Shown here: positions 17,540 to 25,152 of the stretch, one piece after another
How the letters are laid out: each line of letters begins with the position of its first letter
How positions within the stretch are numbered: the first letter of the stretch is position 1
DNA from: CAVZMI01 sp050011775
Lineage (GTDB): Bacteria > Bacteroidota > Ignavibacteria > UBA10030 > CAVZMI01
Assembly: GCA_050011775.1 (NCBI GenBank)
Contig: JBEKIL010000007.1
Location: forward strand, 1 to 64,000
Reading direction: 5' to 3'
Length of the DNA: 64,000 nucleotides
The notes under the pieces: generated by a model
The model's input: the letters and a program-made list of their open reading frames with translations, nothing else
The model's database searches: none
Told to the model about the DNA's origin: nothing
Translations under genes and position numbers: made by a program

Positions 17540-18772
17540 TTATGTGCGTAGACATTCGACTACATCAACGTTGGATGCCCGCCGTGCAGGCATCAAACCT
17601 GAAAGTAGTCCGACCGCAATCAGAACACAGACAGTTACACCGACAACCTCCAGCGAGAATTCAGGTGTGCCGACATAGTCTTTGATCGGCAGAAACCCGA
17701 GCAGGAAGATGATTCCGTATGAGATGAGGAATCCGACTGCCGAGCCGGCAAAGACAATGAAAAATGTCTCGGAAAAGAATTGAAATAATATATTCGTTTT
17801 TGTAGCGCCGACAGCCCGTTTCACGCCGATTTCCTTGATGCGCTCCTGGACGACGATGAACATGATATTCGCCACACCCAGTCCGGCAACGCCGAGTGTG
17901 AAACTGCCGATGAGTCCTAAAAAAATATTGATGCCGAGGAACAGATAGAACGAAAGACGGTCGAAATCCGTCGTATCCCAGATCCCGACGGCGCTCTTGT
18001 CGGTTGGATCGAATTTGTATCGCTTGCCGAGCACCTCCCTCACTTCTGTTACCGTTTCCTCGCCGAGCCGCGGATCCTTAATCTGATAAATGATGTTGTT
18101 CAGATGAATAGCGCCGTAGATCGAAGCAAATGTCGAAGTGGGGATAAAGATGCGATCCTGATCTCTTCTATTGTATGATGAAGGCTGCGTTTTTTTCTGC
18201 ATGACGCCGACGACGGTGAACGGAACGCTGCCGATATATACTATCTTCCCGATTGCCTTCTGATCACCAAAAAGAAATTCTTTGACTTTATCTCCGATAA
18301 CGGCGATTCTGCGGCGTTCCCGGATATCGAGGTCATTGATAAATCTGCCGCCCTGTTCCGGGATTATATTACGCATATCGCCGTAAATCGGATTGACTCC
18401 GGAAACAAGTGGATTTAAAATATTCTCGCCGATTCGTGCAACGGTGTAACGCCCGTACTCCGGACTGACGGCAGCGATATTCGGCACCTGCGATGCCAGA
18501 AGTTTGGTATCGTCTTCGATGAATGACATCGGCCTGCCGATTCCATATCCGGCCCACGGTTTCGTTGTTTTCCCCGGGAACATCACGGCAATACTTTCAC
18601 CCATTCCGTGCATATTAGCCGCAGTCTGTTTTTTAAAACCCATTCCGAATGCAACTAACACCACGATAGCTACCGTTCCCCAGATTATTCCAAACATCGT
18701 TAGAAAAGAACGAAGCTTCTGTGCGCGGAGATCTACAATGAATTCGGAAACGATCGTTCTGAGCGTATCCAT
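17540..18772 (-). CDS. MacB/FtsX-type ABC permease (first of pair)
   Basis: This 410-residue paralogue of the next gene has the same organisation: helix AQKLRSFLTMFGIIWGTVAIVVLVAFGMGF, a periplasmic MacB_PCD domain, and a C-terminal FtsX domain with VQERIKEIGVKRAVGATKTNILFQFFSE and the tail LMPARRASNVDVVECLRT. Two different permeases in tandem suggest a heterodimeric transporter. Its ATG overlaps the adaptor stop codon by one base (TAATG), so translation is coupled. The ATPase partner is missing from this locus. Confidence 0.88.
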   Translation of the reverse strand: MDTLRTIVSEFIVDLRAQKLRSFLTMFGIIWGTVAIVVLVAFGMGFKKQTAANMHGMGESIAVMFPGKTTKPWAGYGIGRPMSFIEDDTKLLASQVPNIAAVSPEYGRYTVARIGENILNPLVSGVNPIYGDMRNIIPEQGGRFINDLDIRERRRIAVIGDKVKEFLFGDQKAIGKIVYIGSVPFTVVGVMQKKTQPSSYNRRDQDRIFIPTSTFASIYGAIHLNNIIYQIKDPRLGEETVTEVREVLGKRYKFDPTDKSAVGIWDTTDFDRLSFYLFLGINIFLGLIGSFTLGVAGLGVANIMFIVVQERIKEIGVKRAVGATKTNILFQFFSETFFIVFAGSAVGFLISYGIIFLLGFLPIKDYVGTPEFSLEVVGVTVCVLIAVGLLSGLMPARRASNVDVVECLRT

Positions 18773-19869
18773 TAGTCGATCTTCTTCACCGGTTTTTCGA
18801 ACACTTCATCCCCCTCTTTTAATCCGCTGATGACTTCAATGCTGATCGCATCGCTGAGCCCTGTCTTAATATATCGCTGTTCTTCTTTATTCGGACCGAG
18901 GGAAACTTTCACAAAAGCCGAGTCATTGCTGAATGTCACGGTCCGCTCCGGAATCGTAAGAACATTTACTTTCTTCTGAATGATAATATTTGCATTGGCA
19001 GAATAGCCGGCGCGTAGAACGGTATTTTTACCGTCGGGAATAAGAATTTCGATCGGAAATACCGTTGCATTATCCTTTTTTTCTGCCTTCAGCCAGATCT
19101 TGCGGAGAGTTCCACGCACGGTATCGTTCGGCAGTGCGCCGATTTTGATCTCGACTTCCATTCCCTCTTTCATTTTGCCGACATCGATTTCATCGACTGT
19201 ACCTTTGAAAAGAAGCCGCTCCATATTTGCCATTTTCATCAGCACGGTTCCTTCCTGATACGATGTCAATGGGGTGACCGGATCGCCGACTTCGATCGTC
19301 CGGTTGAGTACGAAACCTGAAATTGGAGCTTTCACGATGGATTCTATCTCTGTTTCTCCTATTTTCACTCTTCCACTTTCCATCAGCGCCAATTTTTCAG
19401 ATGATATCTTCAAGCGCAGTTCGGATTCTTCATATTGCTTCTGGAAATCCTCGTACTCTTTGTCCGATATCAGTTTGCTATTAAACAAACTTTTCTGGCG
19501 CACTTGTTCCTTTTTCAGATTGTCTAGATCCACAGCACTGAGCTGGACCTGCCGTTTTGCATCGGCGAGTTCGAGCGGTGTAGGATCGGGTCTAACTTCG
19601 AGCAACGGCTGGCCGATTTTTACGTACACACCCACGTCGGTGAATATGCGGCTGACGACTCCCGAAACTTTTGATTTTACGGATATTTCATTTTCCGGTT
19701 CGATTGTCCCGACAGCAAGGGCCTTATCGATAATAGTTCCTTTGACAACCTTCACTTTCTGGAGTTCGCTGTCGCTCGATGATTTTTTACTGCCAAAGAA
19801 AAGCAACGACGCGCCACCAATCACAACAAGGGCGGCAGTGGAGATAACTATTTTCTTTTTCATGGTCAT
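18772..19869 (-). CDS. MacA/HlyD-type membrane fusion protein (efflux RND-like adaptor)
   Basis: This 365-residue periplasmic adaptor has an N-terminal membrane anchor (KKKIVISTAALVVIGGASLLFF), a lipoyl/barrel-sandwich half (GTIEPENEISVKSKVSGVVSRIFTDVGVYVKIGQPLLEV), a predicted helical hairpin at about 95-150 (KRQVQLSAVDLDNLKKEQVRQKSLF), the second lipoyl half (IKAPISGFVLNRTIEVGDPV-like) and a beta-barrel and membrane-proximal domain. It is the first gene of an operon with two MacB-type permeases and would link them to an outer-membrane channel; no TolC-like gene is nearby. The first two ATGs are two codons apart. The 130-base upstream region presumably holds the operon promoter. Confidence 0.9.
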   Translation of the reverse strand: MTMKKKIVISTAALVVIGGASLLFFGSKKSSSDSELQKVKVVKGTIIDKALAVGTIEPENEISVKSKVSGVVSRIFTDVGVYVKIGQPLLEVRPDPTPLELADAKRQVQLSAVDLDNLKKEQVRQKSLFNSKLISDKEYEDFQKQYEESELRLKISSEKLALMESGRVKIGETEIESIVKAPISGFVLNRTIEVGDPVTPLTSYQEGTVLMKMANMERLLFKGTVDEIDVGKMKEGMEVEIKIGALPNDTVRGTLRKIWLKAEKKDNATVFPIEILIPDGKNTVLRAGYSANANIIIQKKVNVLTIPERTVTFSNDSAFVKVSLGPNKEEQRYIKTGLSDAISIEVISGLKEGDEVFEKPVKKID

Positions 19870-20001
19870 TGGATGGAAATGCTATGTATGGTTGAATATA
19901 GTAATTAGACTTCGGATATGAGGAAATGTCCCTATTTTAGATACGGGGGGATAGCCTGCAAGTTGCAATGAGGTGGAATCAATTTTTGAACAGTTATGTA
20001 T

Positions 20002-20997
20002 TCATCGGACAGGATGCCCGGCATACACTCTGAGAATTTCGTCCATTTCCTTCTGAACCGTCACATCCACGCGCCGGCGTGTTTCGTCTGCATCAAGCCA
20101 TGCGACGGTTCGGCGGATGCCTTCACGGAACGGGATGACGGACTGGAATCCCGGTACGAATGATTTGATTTTGCTGTTATCGAATACAACACTCCACGTT
20201 TTGTCACCCATGAGCGTTCCCGTCAATTGCGGCGCAACACGGATAATAAAGTCGGATGGTATATACACCATATTCGCTTCGACACCCAATGCTCCGGCGA
20301 TTGTTTGGTAAATCTGATTCCATGTAAGCACTTCATCCGATGTGATATGAAAAGCGTGGCCCACAGCCTGATTGTTTCCGACCAATCCAAGAAAGCCGCA
20401 TGCGAAATCCTCTGCATGTGTCATCACCCACAATGACGAACCGTCGCCGTGGACGATAATTGGCTTTCCTTTTTTCATGCGGTCGGCCAGAGTGTAGCAA
20501 CCGAAGCCGCCGATAGCGACCGGGATGTAGCGATCGTAGGTGAATGAAGGACGCACAATAGTAACCGGGAAACCGGTTTCGTGATGCGCCTGCATCAAAC
20601 GCTGTTCGCACGCAATTTTGTTGCGTGAATAATCCCAATATGGATTGTGCAGCGGTGTCGATTCGGTGACAATATAATGAGTCGGCGGTTTTTGATATGC
20701 CGATGCAGAGCTGATAAAAATAAATTGCTTGATGCGGTCATGGAAGAGAGCCAGATCGCGTTCGATATCTTCCGGTGTAAAAGCAATCCAGTCGACGGCA
20801 ACGTCGATCTGGAGATTTTTAAGTGCATTAATGACGTCCTGGGGTTTGTGTACATCGGCTATCACACTGTGGCTGCCAGGTATAACGATTTTTTGTAATC
20901 CGCGATTGAGTAGATACAGGTTCATTCCCCTCTTTATCGCCTCTTTGCTGACTGCCGTGCTGATAAAGCCGGTACCGCCGATAAATAGTACGTTCAT
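20002..20997 (-). CDS. NAD-dependent epimerase/dehydratase (extended SDR)
   Basis: About 331 residues. The N-terminal Rossmann fold begins MNVLFIGGTGFISTAVSKEAIKRG, giving the GxxGxxG nucleotide-binding loop, followed by LLNRG, VIADVHKPQDV and FIFISSASAYQ, the SDR catalytic segment. GSSLWVMTHAEDFACGFLGLVGN is the usual C-terminal substrate-domain region. Relatives include dTDP-glucose 4,6-dehydratase-like and chloroplast CSP41-like proteins; the substrate is unknown. The frame is open for 54 codons upstream of this ATG, but those codons encode no recognisable protein, whereas this ATG sits right at the Rossmann strand, so I start there. Confidence 0.88.
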   Translation of the reverse strand: MNVLFIGGTGFISTAVSKEAIKRGMNLYLLNRGLQKIVIPGSHSVIADVHKPQDVINALKNLQIDVAVDWIAFTPEDIERDLALFHDRIKQFIFISSASAYQKPPTHYIVTESTPLHNPYWDYSRNKIACEQRLMQAHHETGFPVTIVRPSFTYDRYIPVAIGGFGCYTLADRMKKGKPIIVHGDGSSLWVMTHAEDFACGFLGLVGNNQAVGHAFHITSDEVLTWNQIYQTIAGALGVEANMVYIPSDFIIRVAPQLTGTLMGDKTWSVVFDNSKIKSFVPGFQSVIPFREGIRRTVAWLDADETRRRVDVTVQKEMDEILRVYAGHPVR

Positions 20998-21207
20998 AGA
21001 TGATCGATCCTTGTTGATAATTATAATCTTGATGATTGATTTAATCAACCGGTTCGATCGAATGTACGCGGGTTTTCGTTCAATGGCAAATGAGGTTAGA
21101 GAAAGATTGGATGCGGGTTGATAGATAGTGCGAGAGAAGATGGAAAAAAACATTGCCACGTGACTATTTAACCTTAAATGAGTATCGCTAAAAATCCGCC
21201 GTCAGGT

Positions 21208-21240
21208 GTAGCCTCTTTTCGTTCTTGATAATAAGGAGGA
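21208..21240 (+). promoter_or_regulatory. ECF-sigma-like promoter sequence
   Basis: GTAGCCTCTTTTCGTTCT at 21208-21225 is 17/18 identical to GTAACCTCTTTTCGTTCT at 52649-52666, which lies directly upstream of the ECF sigma factor gene. It is followed by GATAATAAGGAGG, which could serve as a -10 box and ribosome-binding site. The downstream gene is a REP-type transposase whose ATG is about 50 bases past this ribosome-binding-like sequence. Confidence 0.45.
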
Positions 21241-21290
21241 GGAAACAAAAATAGCCCTAATAGGTTTTAACCCAAGATGAGGAGCCGATA

Positions 21291-21749
21291 ATGTCTTATG
21301 TGAGAGTATGGGTTCACCTGATATGGTCGACGAAGAGCCGGCAGTCTACGCTGGAAAAGGAATTCCGTGAGAAGCTCTTTGATCATATACATGAAAATGC
21401 CAAAATGAAAGGAATTTATCTGGATTCCATCAACGGATATCTCGATCATGTGCATGCACTGATATCTCTTCGATCGGATTACTCAATCTCAAAAATCGTT
21501 CAGTTACTGAAAGGTGAATCATCGCACTGGGCGAATGGATTAATATCAATTTTATCCAAATTCGAATGGCAGGATGATTATATTGCGTTGTCGGTCAGCG
21601 AATCGGCTGTTGATGCTGTTCGAAGATATATAGGCAGTCAGGAAGAACACCACCGGAGAAAGACGTTTGCCGAAGAGTACCAAGAATTCGTCGGAGAATC
21701 TATCGCTGATGATAGGGGGTTGAAACCCGCAGAAAAGGGGGAGAGATAA
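21291..21749 (+). CDS. REP-associated/IS200-type tyrosine transposase
   Basis: This 152-residue HUH single-strand transposase of the Y1_Tnp fold starts with VRVWVHLIWSTKSRQ; the HUH pair is in GYLDHVHALISL. The candidate catalytic tyrosine lies in VRRYIGSQEEHHRRKTFAEEY near the C-terminus. It has no accessory TnpB. A perfect 32-base palindrome at its 3' end and GGTT-AACC-type short repeats on both sides suggest it is a RAYT (REP-associated) transposase or a minimal IS200-like element. The ATG has GAGGAG 9 bases upstream. The ORF is intact. Its insertion lies between the epimerase and polyferredoxin genes and disrupts neither. Confidence 0.9.
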   Translation: MSYVRVWVHLIWSTKSRQSTLEKEFREKLFDHIHENAKMKGIYLDSINGYLDHVHALISLRSDYSISKIVQLLKGESSHWANGLISILSKFEWQDDYIALSVSESAVDAVRRYIGSQEEHHRRKTFAEEYQEFVGESIADDRGLKPAEKGER

Positions 21750-21780
21750 CATAGCCCCGGCCTTAAGGCCGGGGCTATGT
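21749..21780. repeat. Perfect 32-base palindrome at the transposase 3' end
   Basis: The sequence is exactly self-complementary, centred on CCGGCCTTAAGGCCGG at about 21757-21772, and begins at the last base of the transposase stop codon. It may act as a REP-type recognition hairpin for the transposase and as a terminator between convergent genes, though no strong T-run follows. Confidence 0.85.
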
Positions 21781-21825
21781 TTAAACCAATTTCTCAAGGA
21801 TTTTAATCCTTCATGAAAATGCTAA

Positions 21826-23388
21826 TTAAAAAGGAAATTCACTCTTGTTCTCGATCTTCTGCTCGAGTTTCTCTTCTATTGGCTTTTCCGCTTTTTGATG
21901 GATGGCGTTTCCTTCGACGTAAATTGCTTTGTACGGTACCGTTGGACATGAATATTCGCAGGCACCGCACCCGATGCAATATTGATCTCTCACCTCGGGC
22001 AGAAACAGTCCGTTGTACGGGATCATATGCACTGCTTTTGTCGGACAACGCTCCGAGCAGGCACCGCATTCTGTCTTTTGAGTCTCAACAATACAATTTT
22101 CCTTTATGAATTTTGCCTTTCCGAGCTGGGTCAGCTTTTTCTCTTCGAGAACTAAGGGAAGAATTGCACCGGTCGGGCACACTTCTCCGCAGATGGTGCA
22201 ATCATACGTGCAGTAGCCAGCTCCGGCATCGAGTCGCGGTTGGAATATTCCTATGACTCCATACTCGAACCATGAAGGCTGAAGTACCTGGCTTGGACAC
22301 GCGCTCACACAGATATTGCATGCTGTGCAGGTGTCGTTCAACCGGGTGATGCCGACTGAACCCGGAGGACTTACCGCCAGTTTCTTGAAGACGGGAACGG
22401 TGTTGTTTGTATAAACCTTAACTTTCGTTTGCCCATATGCAATTCCGGCATATCCGAGAAGATATGCAGTAAAACCAAGGAGAAGATTTCGTCGTTGAAG
22501 TGCATCCTGCGGTTTCAACGGTACCTTTTTTTCCTCAATTGAGTATACGTAGTTCAGGCTGTTGTAGGGACAAATTGCAAAACAATTGAAACAATTTACA
22601 CAGCGTGAAAAATCGACTCCCTTTTTCTTTACATCAATACAAGATGCCTTACAGACCGTGCCGCATTTTCCGCAATTGTCACATGTTGAGAGATCGATTT
22701 TTATTTTGAAGAGAGAATAGTTTGAAATGAATCCAAGTAACGAACCGACCGGACAAAGAGAATTGCAATATAATCGTCCTTTCTTCATAGATAACCAACC
22801 AACGACACCGATCGTTATGATGGGGAGAATCAACGGCGTGATGTGAATTCCTTTAATTTCGGCCGGGTAGATCCAATATATATTCAGGCTATTGAAGATC
22901 GCCGCCGCCACATTATTAATTCCGACAACCGCCGGTTTGAAAAGCAGCGCGGTAATTCTTCCGAAGCCGCTGAACGGGTCGAGGATGTTGATGGCGAGAA
23001 TTATCCCGCCGGCAAACAGAACGGTCACCAGAATGAGAATTAAATATCGAAGAGTATTCAGCGGCTGTGAATATTTATACTTCTTTTTCTTTCTCCACTT
23101 CAGCGAGAAATACGAGATAAAGTCCTGAAGCGTTCCAAGAGGACATACGGTCGAGCAATATACTCTTCCGAATAGCAGGGTGAGCAGAAGAACGACAAGA
23201 AATCCGGCGGATGCCAGTGTTCCGAGGGCGAGGAATTTTAAAAGTGAGGGAATAAACTCAAGGTAGTTTATAGGAGTAAAAAGTGCCGCTGAGAGTAAGT
23301 GTGCGAAATCGATGAATAGTAGCGTCGTTGCCACGAAAAACAGAAGCGATACGGCAATTCTTAGCTTTTTCAGCCACACAAGATTCAT
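21826..23388 (-). CDS. Membrane polyferredoxin (NapH/NosR-like 4Fe-4S protein)
   Basis: This 520-residue iron-sulfur membrane protein has an N-terminal half with about five helices and two NapH/NosR-type motifs, RVYCSTVCPLGTLQDF and RLYCNSLCPVGSLLGF. The second half carries many cysteine clusters: CDNCGKCGTVC, CVNCFNCFAICP, CTACNICVSACP, CTICGEVCP, CGACSERCP and CIGCGACEYSCP, enough for about five or six 4Fe-4S centres. It probably moves electrons between the quinone pool and a soluble or periplasmic acceptor. It lies 4 bases downstream of a Tat-signal DUF362 gene, and the pair recurs together in other anaerobes (recollection, not checked). Lysine- and glutamate-rich C-terminus. Confidence 0.88.
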   Translation of the reverse strand: MNLVWLKKLRIAVSLLFFVATTLLFIDFAHLLSAALFTPINYLEFIPSLLKFLALGTLASAGFLVVLLLTLLFGRVYCSTVCPLGTLQDFISYFSLKWRKKKKYKYSQPLNTLRYLILILVTVLFAGGIILAINILDPFSGFGRITALLFKPAVVGINNVAAAIFNSLNIYWIYPAEIKGIHITPLILPIITIGVVGWLSMKKGRLYCNSLCPVGSLLGFISNYSLFKIKIDLSTCDNCGKCGTVCKASCIDVKKKGVDFSRCVNCFNCFAICPYNSLNYVYSIEEKKVPLKPQDALQRRNLLLGFTAYLLGYAGIAYGQTKVKVYTNNTVPVFKKLAVSPPGSVGITRLNDTCTACNICVSACPSQVLQPSWFEYGVIGIFQPRLDAGAGYCTYDCTICGEVCPTGAILPLVLEEKKLTQLGKAKFIKENCIVETQKTECGACSERCPTKAVHMIPYNGLFLPEVRDQYCIGCGACEYSCPTVPYKAIYVEGNAIHQKAEKPIEEKLEQKIENKSEFPF

Positions 23389-23392
23389 AAAA

Positions 23393-24292
23393 CTAGATTG
23401 CTATCCGTCTGATATTGAGTTTGCTCAGATCCTTTCGTCCGGCGCTCATCTCATCGGCATATTTAATGTACGCAACATCGTCCGGTTCGATGCCGAATAA
23501 TTTTGCGCCAGCGGCGTCGGCTGCCACGATATCGGTTGAAATTATCAACGACTTCATCATTACCAGGTCGGATTTCGATACTCCGCGCGGACCGTTTTTC
23601 ATCATCACATTATATGCATCGACGACATTCAACGTTGGTTTGCATCGTGTTGCACAATCGGCAATACATTGATGCAGGTCATTCTGATGCCAGTACCCCC
23701 TGTCCCACACAATCCCCATCAAGTTCTTCATGCCGGCGGTCAGCCTGGTTGAACTGTGATGTTTCAGCACCGGGACGTTGATAAAGACATCCGAATTGAG
23801 GATCAGCTCGTGGACGGATGTTTGTTTCAATTGCTTTCCTTTTTCCACGGTAATGGAATGGTAGTAGCTTTCGGAATTGCCCGGGACGACTGTCGCTTTT
23901 TTTTCTTTGGCTATTTTTTCAATTCCGCTGTCAGCGTAGCATCGTTTCCAATCGTCGCATGTATTATCAAACACGTAGACTTCTTTTGCGCCGGCCTGGA
24001 AACAGTGCTCAATGATTCGTCCGACAAGTTGCGGATTTGTATTGCCCGCCCGTTCAGGAACGACATCCCATCCGATGTTGGGCTTCACAACAACCTTCTG
24101 TCCTTTCCTGACGAAGGATTTCATGCCGCCGTATACTTCGATGGCTTTATCAAACATGACGTCCGGTTCGCCACCCTTCACGGCGACCAGATCATAATTG
24201 TTTTGAGACTGTGCAAAAAGACCGCCGTATCTGCTGAGGGCGAGCGCGGTGCCGGCTGTCAGTCCGGTTCTGAGAAACGATCTTCGATCCAT
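23393..24292 (-). CDS. DUF362-domain protein with Tat signal
   Basis: This 299-residue protein starts with a twin-arginine signal, RRSFLRTGLTAGTALALS, so it should be exported folded. The remainder matches DUF362: VVVKPNIGWDVVPERAGNTNPQLV, VYVFDNTCDDW, VLKHHSSTRLTAGMKNLMGIVWDR and DIVAADAAGAKLFG. DUF362 proteins often occur fused to or next to ferredoxins; their chemistry is not established. Here the partner is the polyferredoxin encoded 4 bases downstream, so the two probably form one redox unit at the outer face of the membrane. GAGGAAA lies 6 bases before the ATG. Confidence 0.88.
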   Translation of the reverse strand: MDRRSFLRTGLTAGTALALSRYGGLFAQSQNNYDLVAVKGGEPDVMFDKAIEVYGGMKSFVRKGQKVVVKPNIGWDVVPERAGNTNPQLVGRIIEHCFQAGAKEVYVFDNTCDDWKRCYADSGIEKIAKEKKATVVPGNSESYYHSITVEKGKQLKQTSVHELILNSDVFINVPVLKHHSSTRLTAGMKNLMGIVWDRGYWHQNDLHQCIADCATRCKPTLNVVDAYNVMMKNGPRGVSKSDLVMMKSLIISTDIVAADAAGAKLFGIEPDDVAYIKYADEMSAGRKDLSKLNIRRIAI

Positions 24293-24405
24293 GATAATTT
24301 CCTCATTGTTTGTAGTTCTTCCTTAAAAAGATATAAAAAGAGAAACTGGTACGCAAGGAAAAAGTCGGCGGGTGCACGCTTTTAGAATTGGATTAAAATT
24401 AATCA

Positions 24406-24795
24406 CTAAGACTCTGTAAATCCTTCAATATCTCCTGGGCGGATAAGCATAAGAATGGACGATTGGTTTACGATAAGATACTCCTTCCCTTCATACTCAA
24501 TCTCAACGGCAGCATCACGAAGAAAAATTGCATAGTCACCTTCTTCGGCTTGAAGAGGAATGTACTTGACCGGATCCTTCGGCGTTGTGGACCAGGGTTC
24601 CTGATCGATGAAATTTGGATTAGCAACCGGGTATCCGGGGCCGACTTTCACGACAAAGCCCGTTTGTATTTTTTCCTTCTCTTTCACGCCCGGAGGGAGA
24701 TACAGGCCATGGGCTGTCCGCTCCTGCTCTTTATCCGGTGCGACCAGGACTTTATCACCGACGACGACCAGCTTTTTTCGTGTTCTTAGTTCCAT
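24406..24795 (-). CDS. GroES/Cpn10-family co-chaperonin-like protein
   Basis: This 129-residue protein has the Cpn10 fold pattern: VVVGDKVLVAPDKEQERTAHGLYLPPGVKEKEKIQTGFVVKVGPGYP at the N-terminus, corresponding to strand-mobile loop-strand, and YAIFLRDAAVEIEYEGKEYLIVNQSSILMLI at the end. It is longer than classical GroES (about 95 residues) because of an inserted ~20-residue segment (PNFIDQEPWSTTPKDPVKY) and has no groEL gene beside it, so it is probably a divergent paralogue rather than the main co-chaperonin. The upstream 5' region contains a short AGATAAAAG-type A-rich repeat at about 24808-24845. Confidence 0.82.
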   Translation of the reverse strand: MELRTRKKLVVVGDKVLVAPDKEQERTAHGLYLPPGVKEKEKIQTGFVVKVGPGYPVANPNFIDQEPWSTTPKDPVKYIPLQAEEGDYAIFLRDAAVEIEYEGKEYLIVNQSSILMLIRPGDIEGFTES

Positions 24796-25013
24796 ATAAG
24801 AATATAAGAAAGATAAAAGATAAAAGTAAAAAGATAAAAGAGAAAAAATATAGGGGGAAATAGGTATTTCTTCTATTTGGTTAGCTTCGCTAAATTAATC
24901 GAGGTAAAGGAAGAGCCGCTTGACCTCTTTGGCTGTTTTATGTACCTTTATTCAATAAGGAGGAAGCGAAAAACTTAGAGGTCATTACTGAAAATCCCTT
25001 TTTACTTTTTACA

Positions 25014-25111
25014 CTTCGACTCATCCCGACAAAGAACATCGGGATTCGCTCAGGGTAAACTTCTCGTCCTGAGCAAGTCCTTCCCGAATTCTTGGGAAGG
25101 GCGAGTCGAAG
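25014..25111. repeat. Cloverleaf-shaped palindromic repeat
   Basis: CTTCGACTC (25014-25022) and GAGTCGAAG (25103-25111) form a 9-bp outer stem. Within it are three 7-bp hairpins in a row: ATCCCGA/TCGGGAT (25023-25029/25039-25045), GCTCAGG/CCTGAGC (25048-25054/25068-25074) and CCTTCCC/GGGAAGG (25079-25085/25094-25100). It lies in the gene-free stretch 24796-25152 just upstream of murA. From memory, sequences of the CTTCGACTC...GCTCAGG type are dispersed repeats in many environmental genomes. Confidence 0.8.
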
Positions 25112-25152
25112 GATTTCCTTAGAGCACGCCATTTAAAATCTTTTAAAGAGGC

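Noticed and set aside
19274..19921. 215-codon frame opposite the MacA-like adaptor
   Set aside because: Serine-rich antisense shadow.
20998..21159. 54-codon N-terminal extension of the epimerase
   Set aside because: Encodes no recognisable protein, and the ATG at 20997 directly precedes the Rossmann motif.
23756..24385. 209-codon frame opposite the DUF362 gene
   Set aside because: Antisense shadow; no start signal or known domain.
24808..24845. A-rich AGATAAAAG repetition upstream of the GroES-like gene
   Set aside because: Noted in the gene entry; too irregular and AT-rich to call as a functional repeat.
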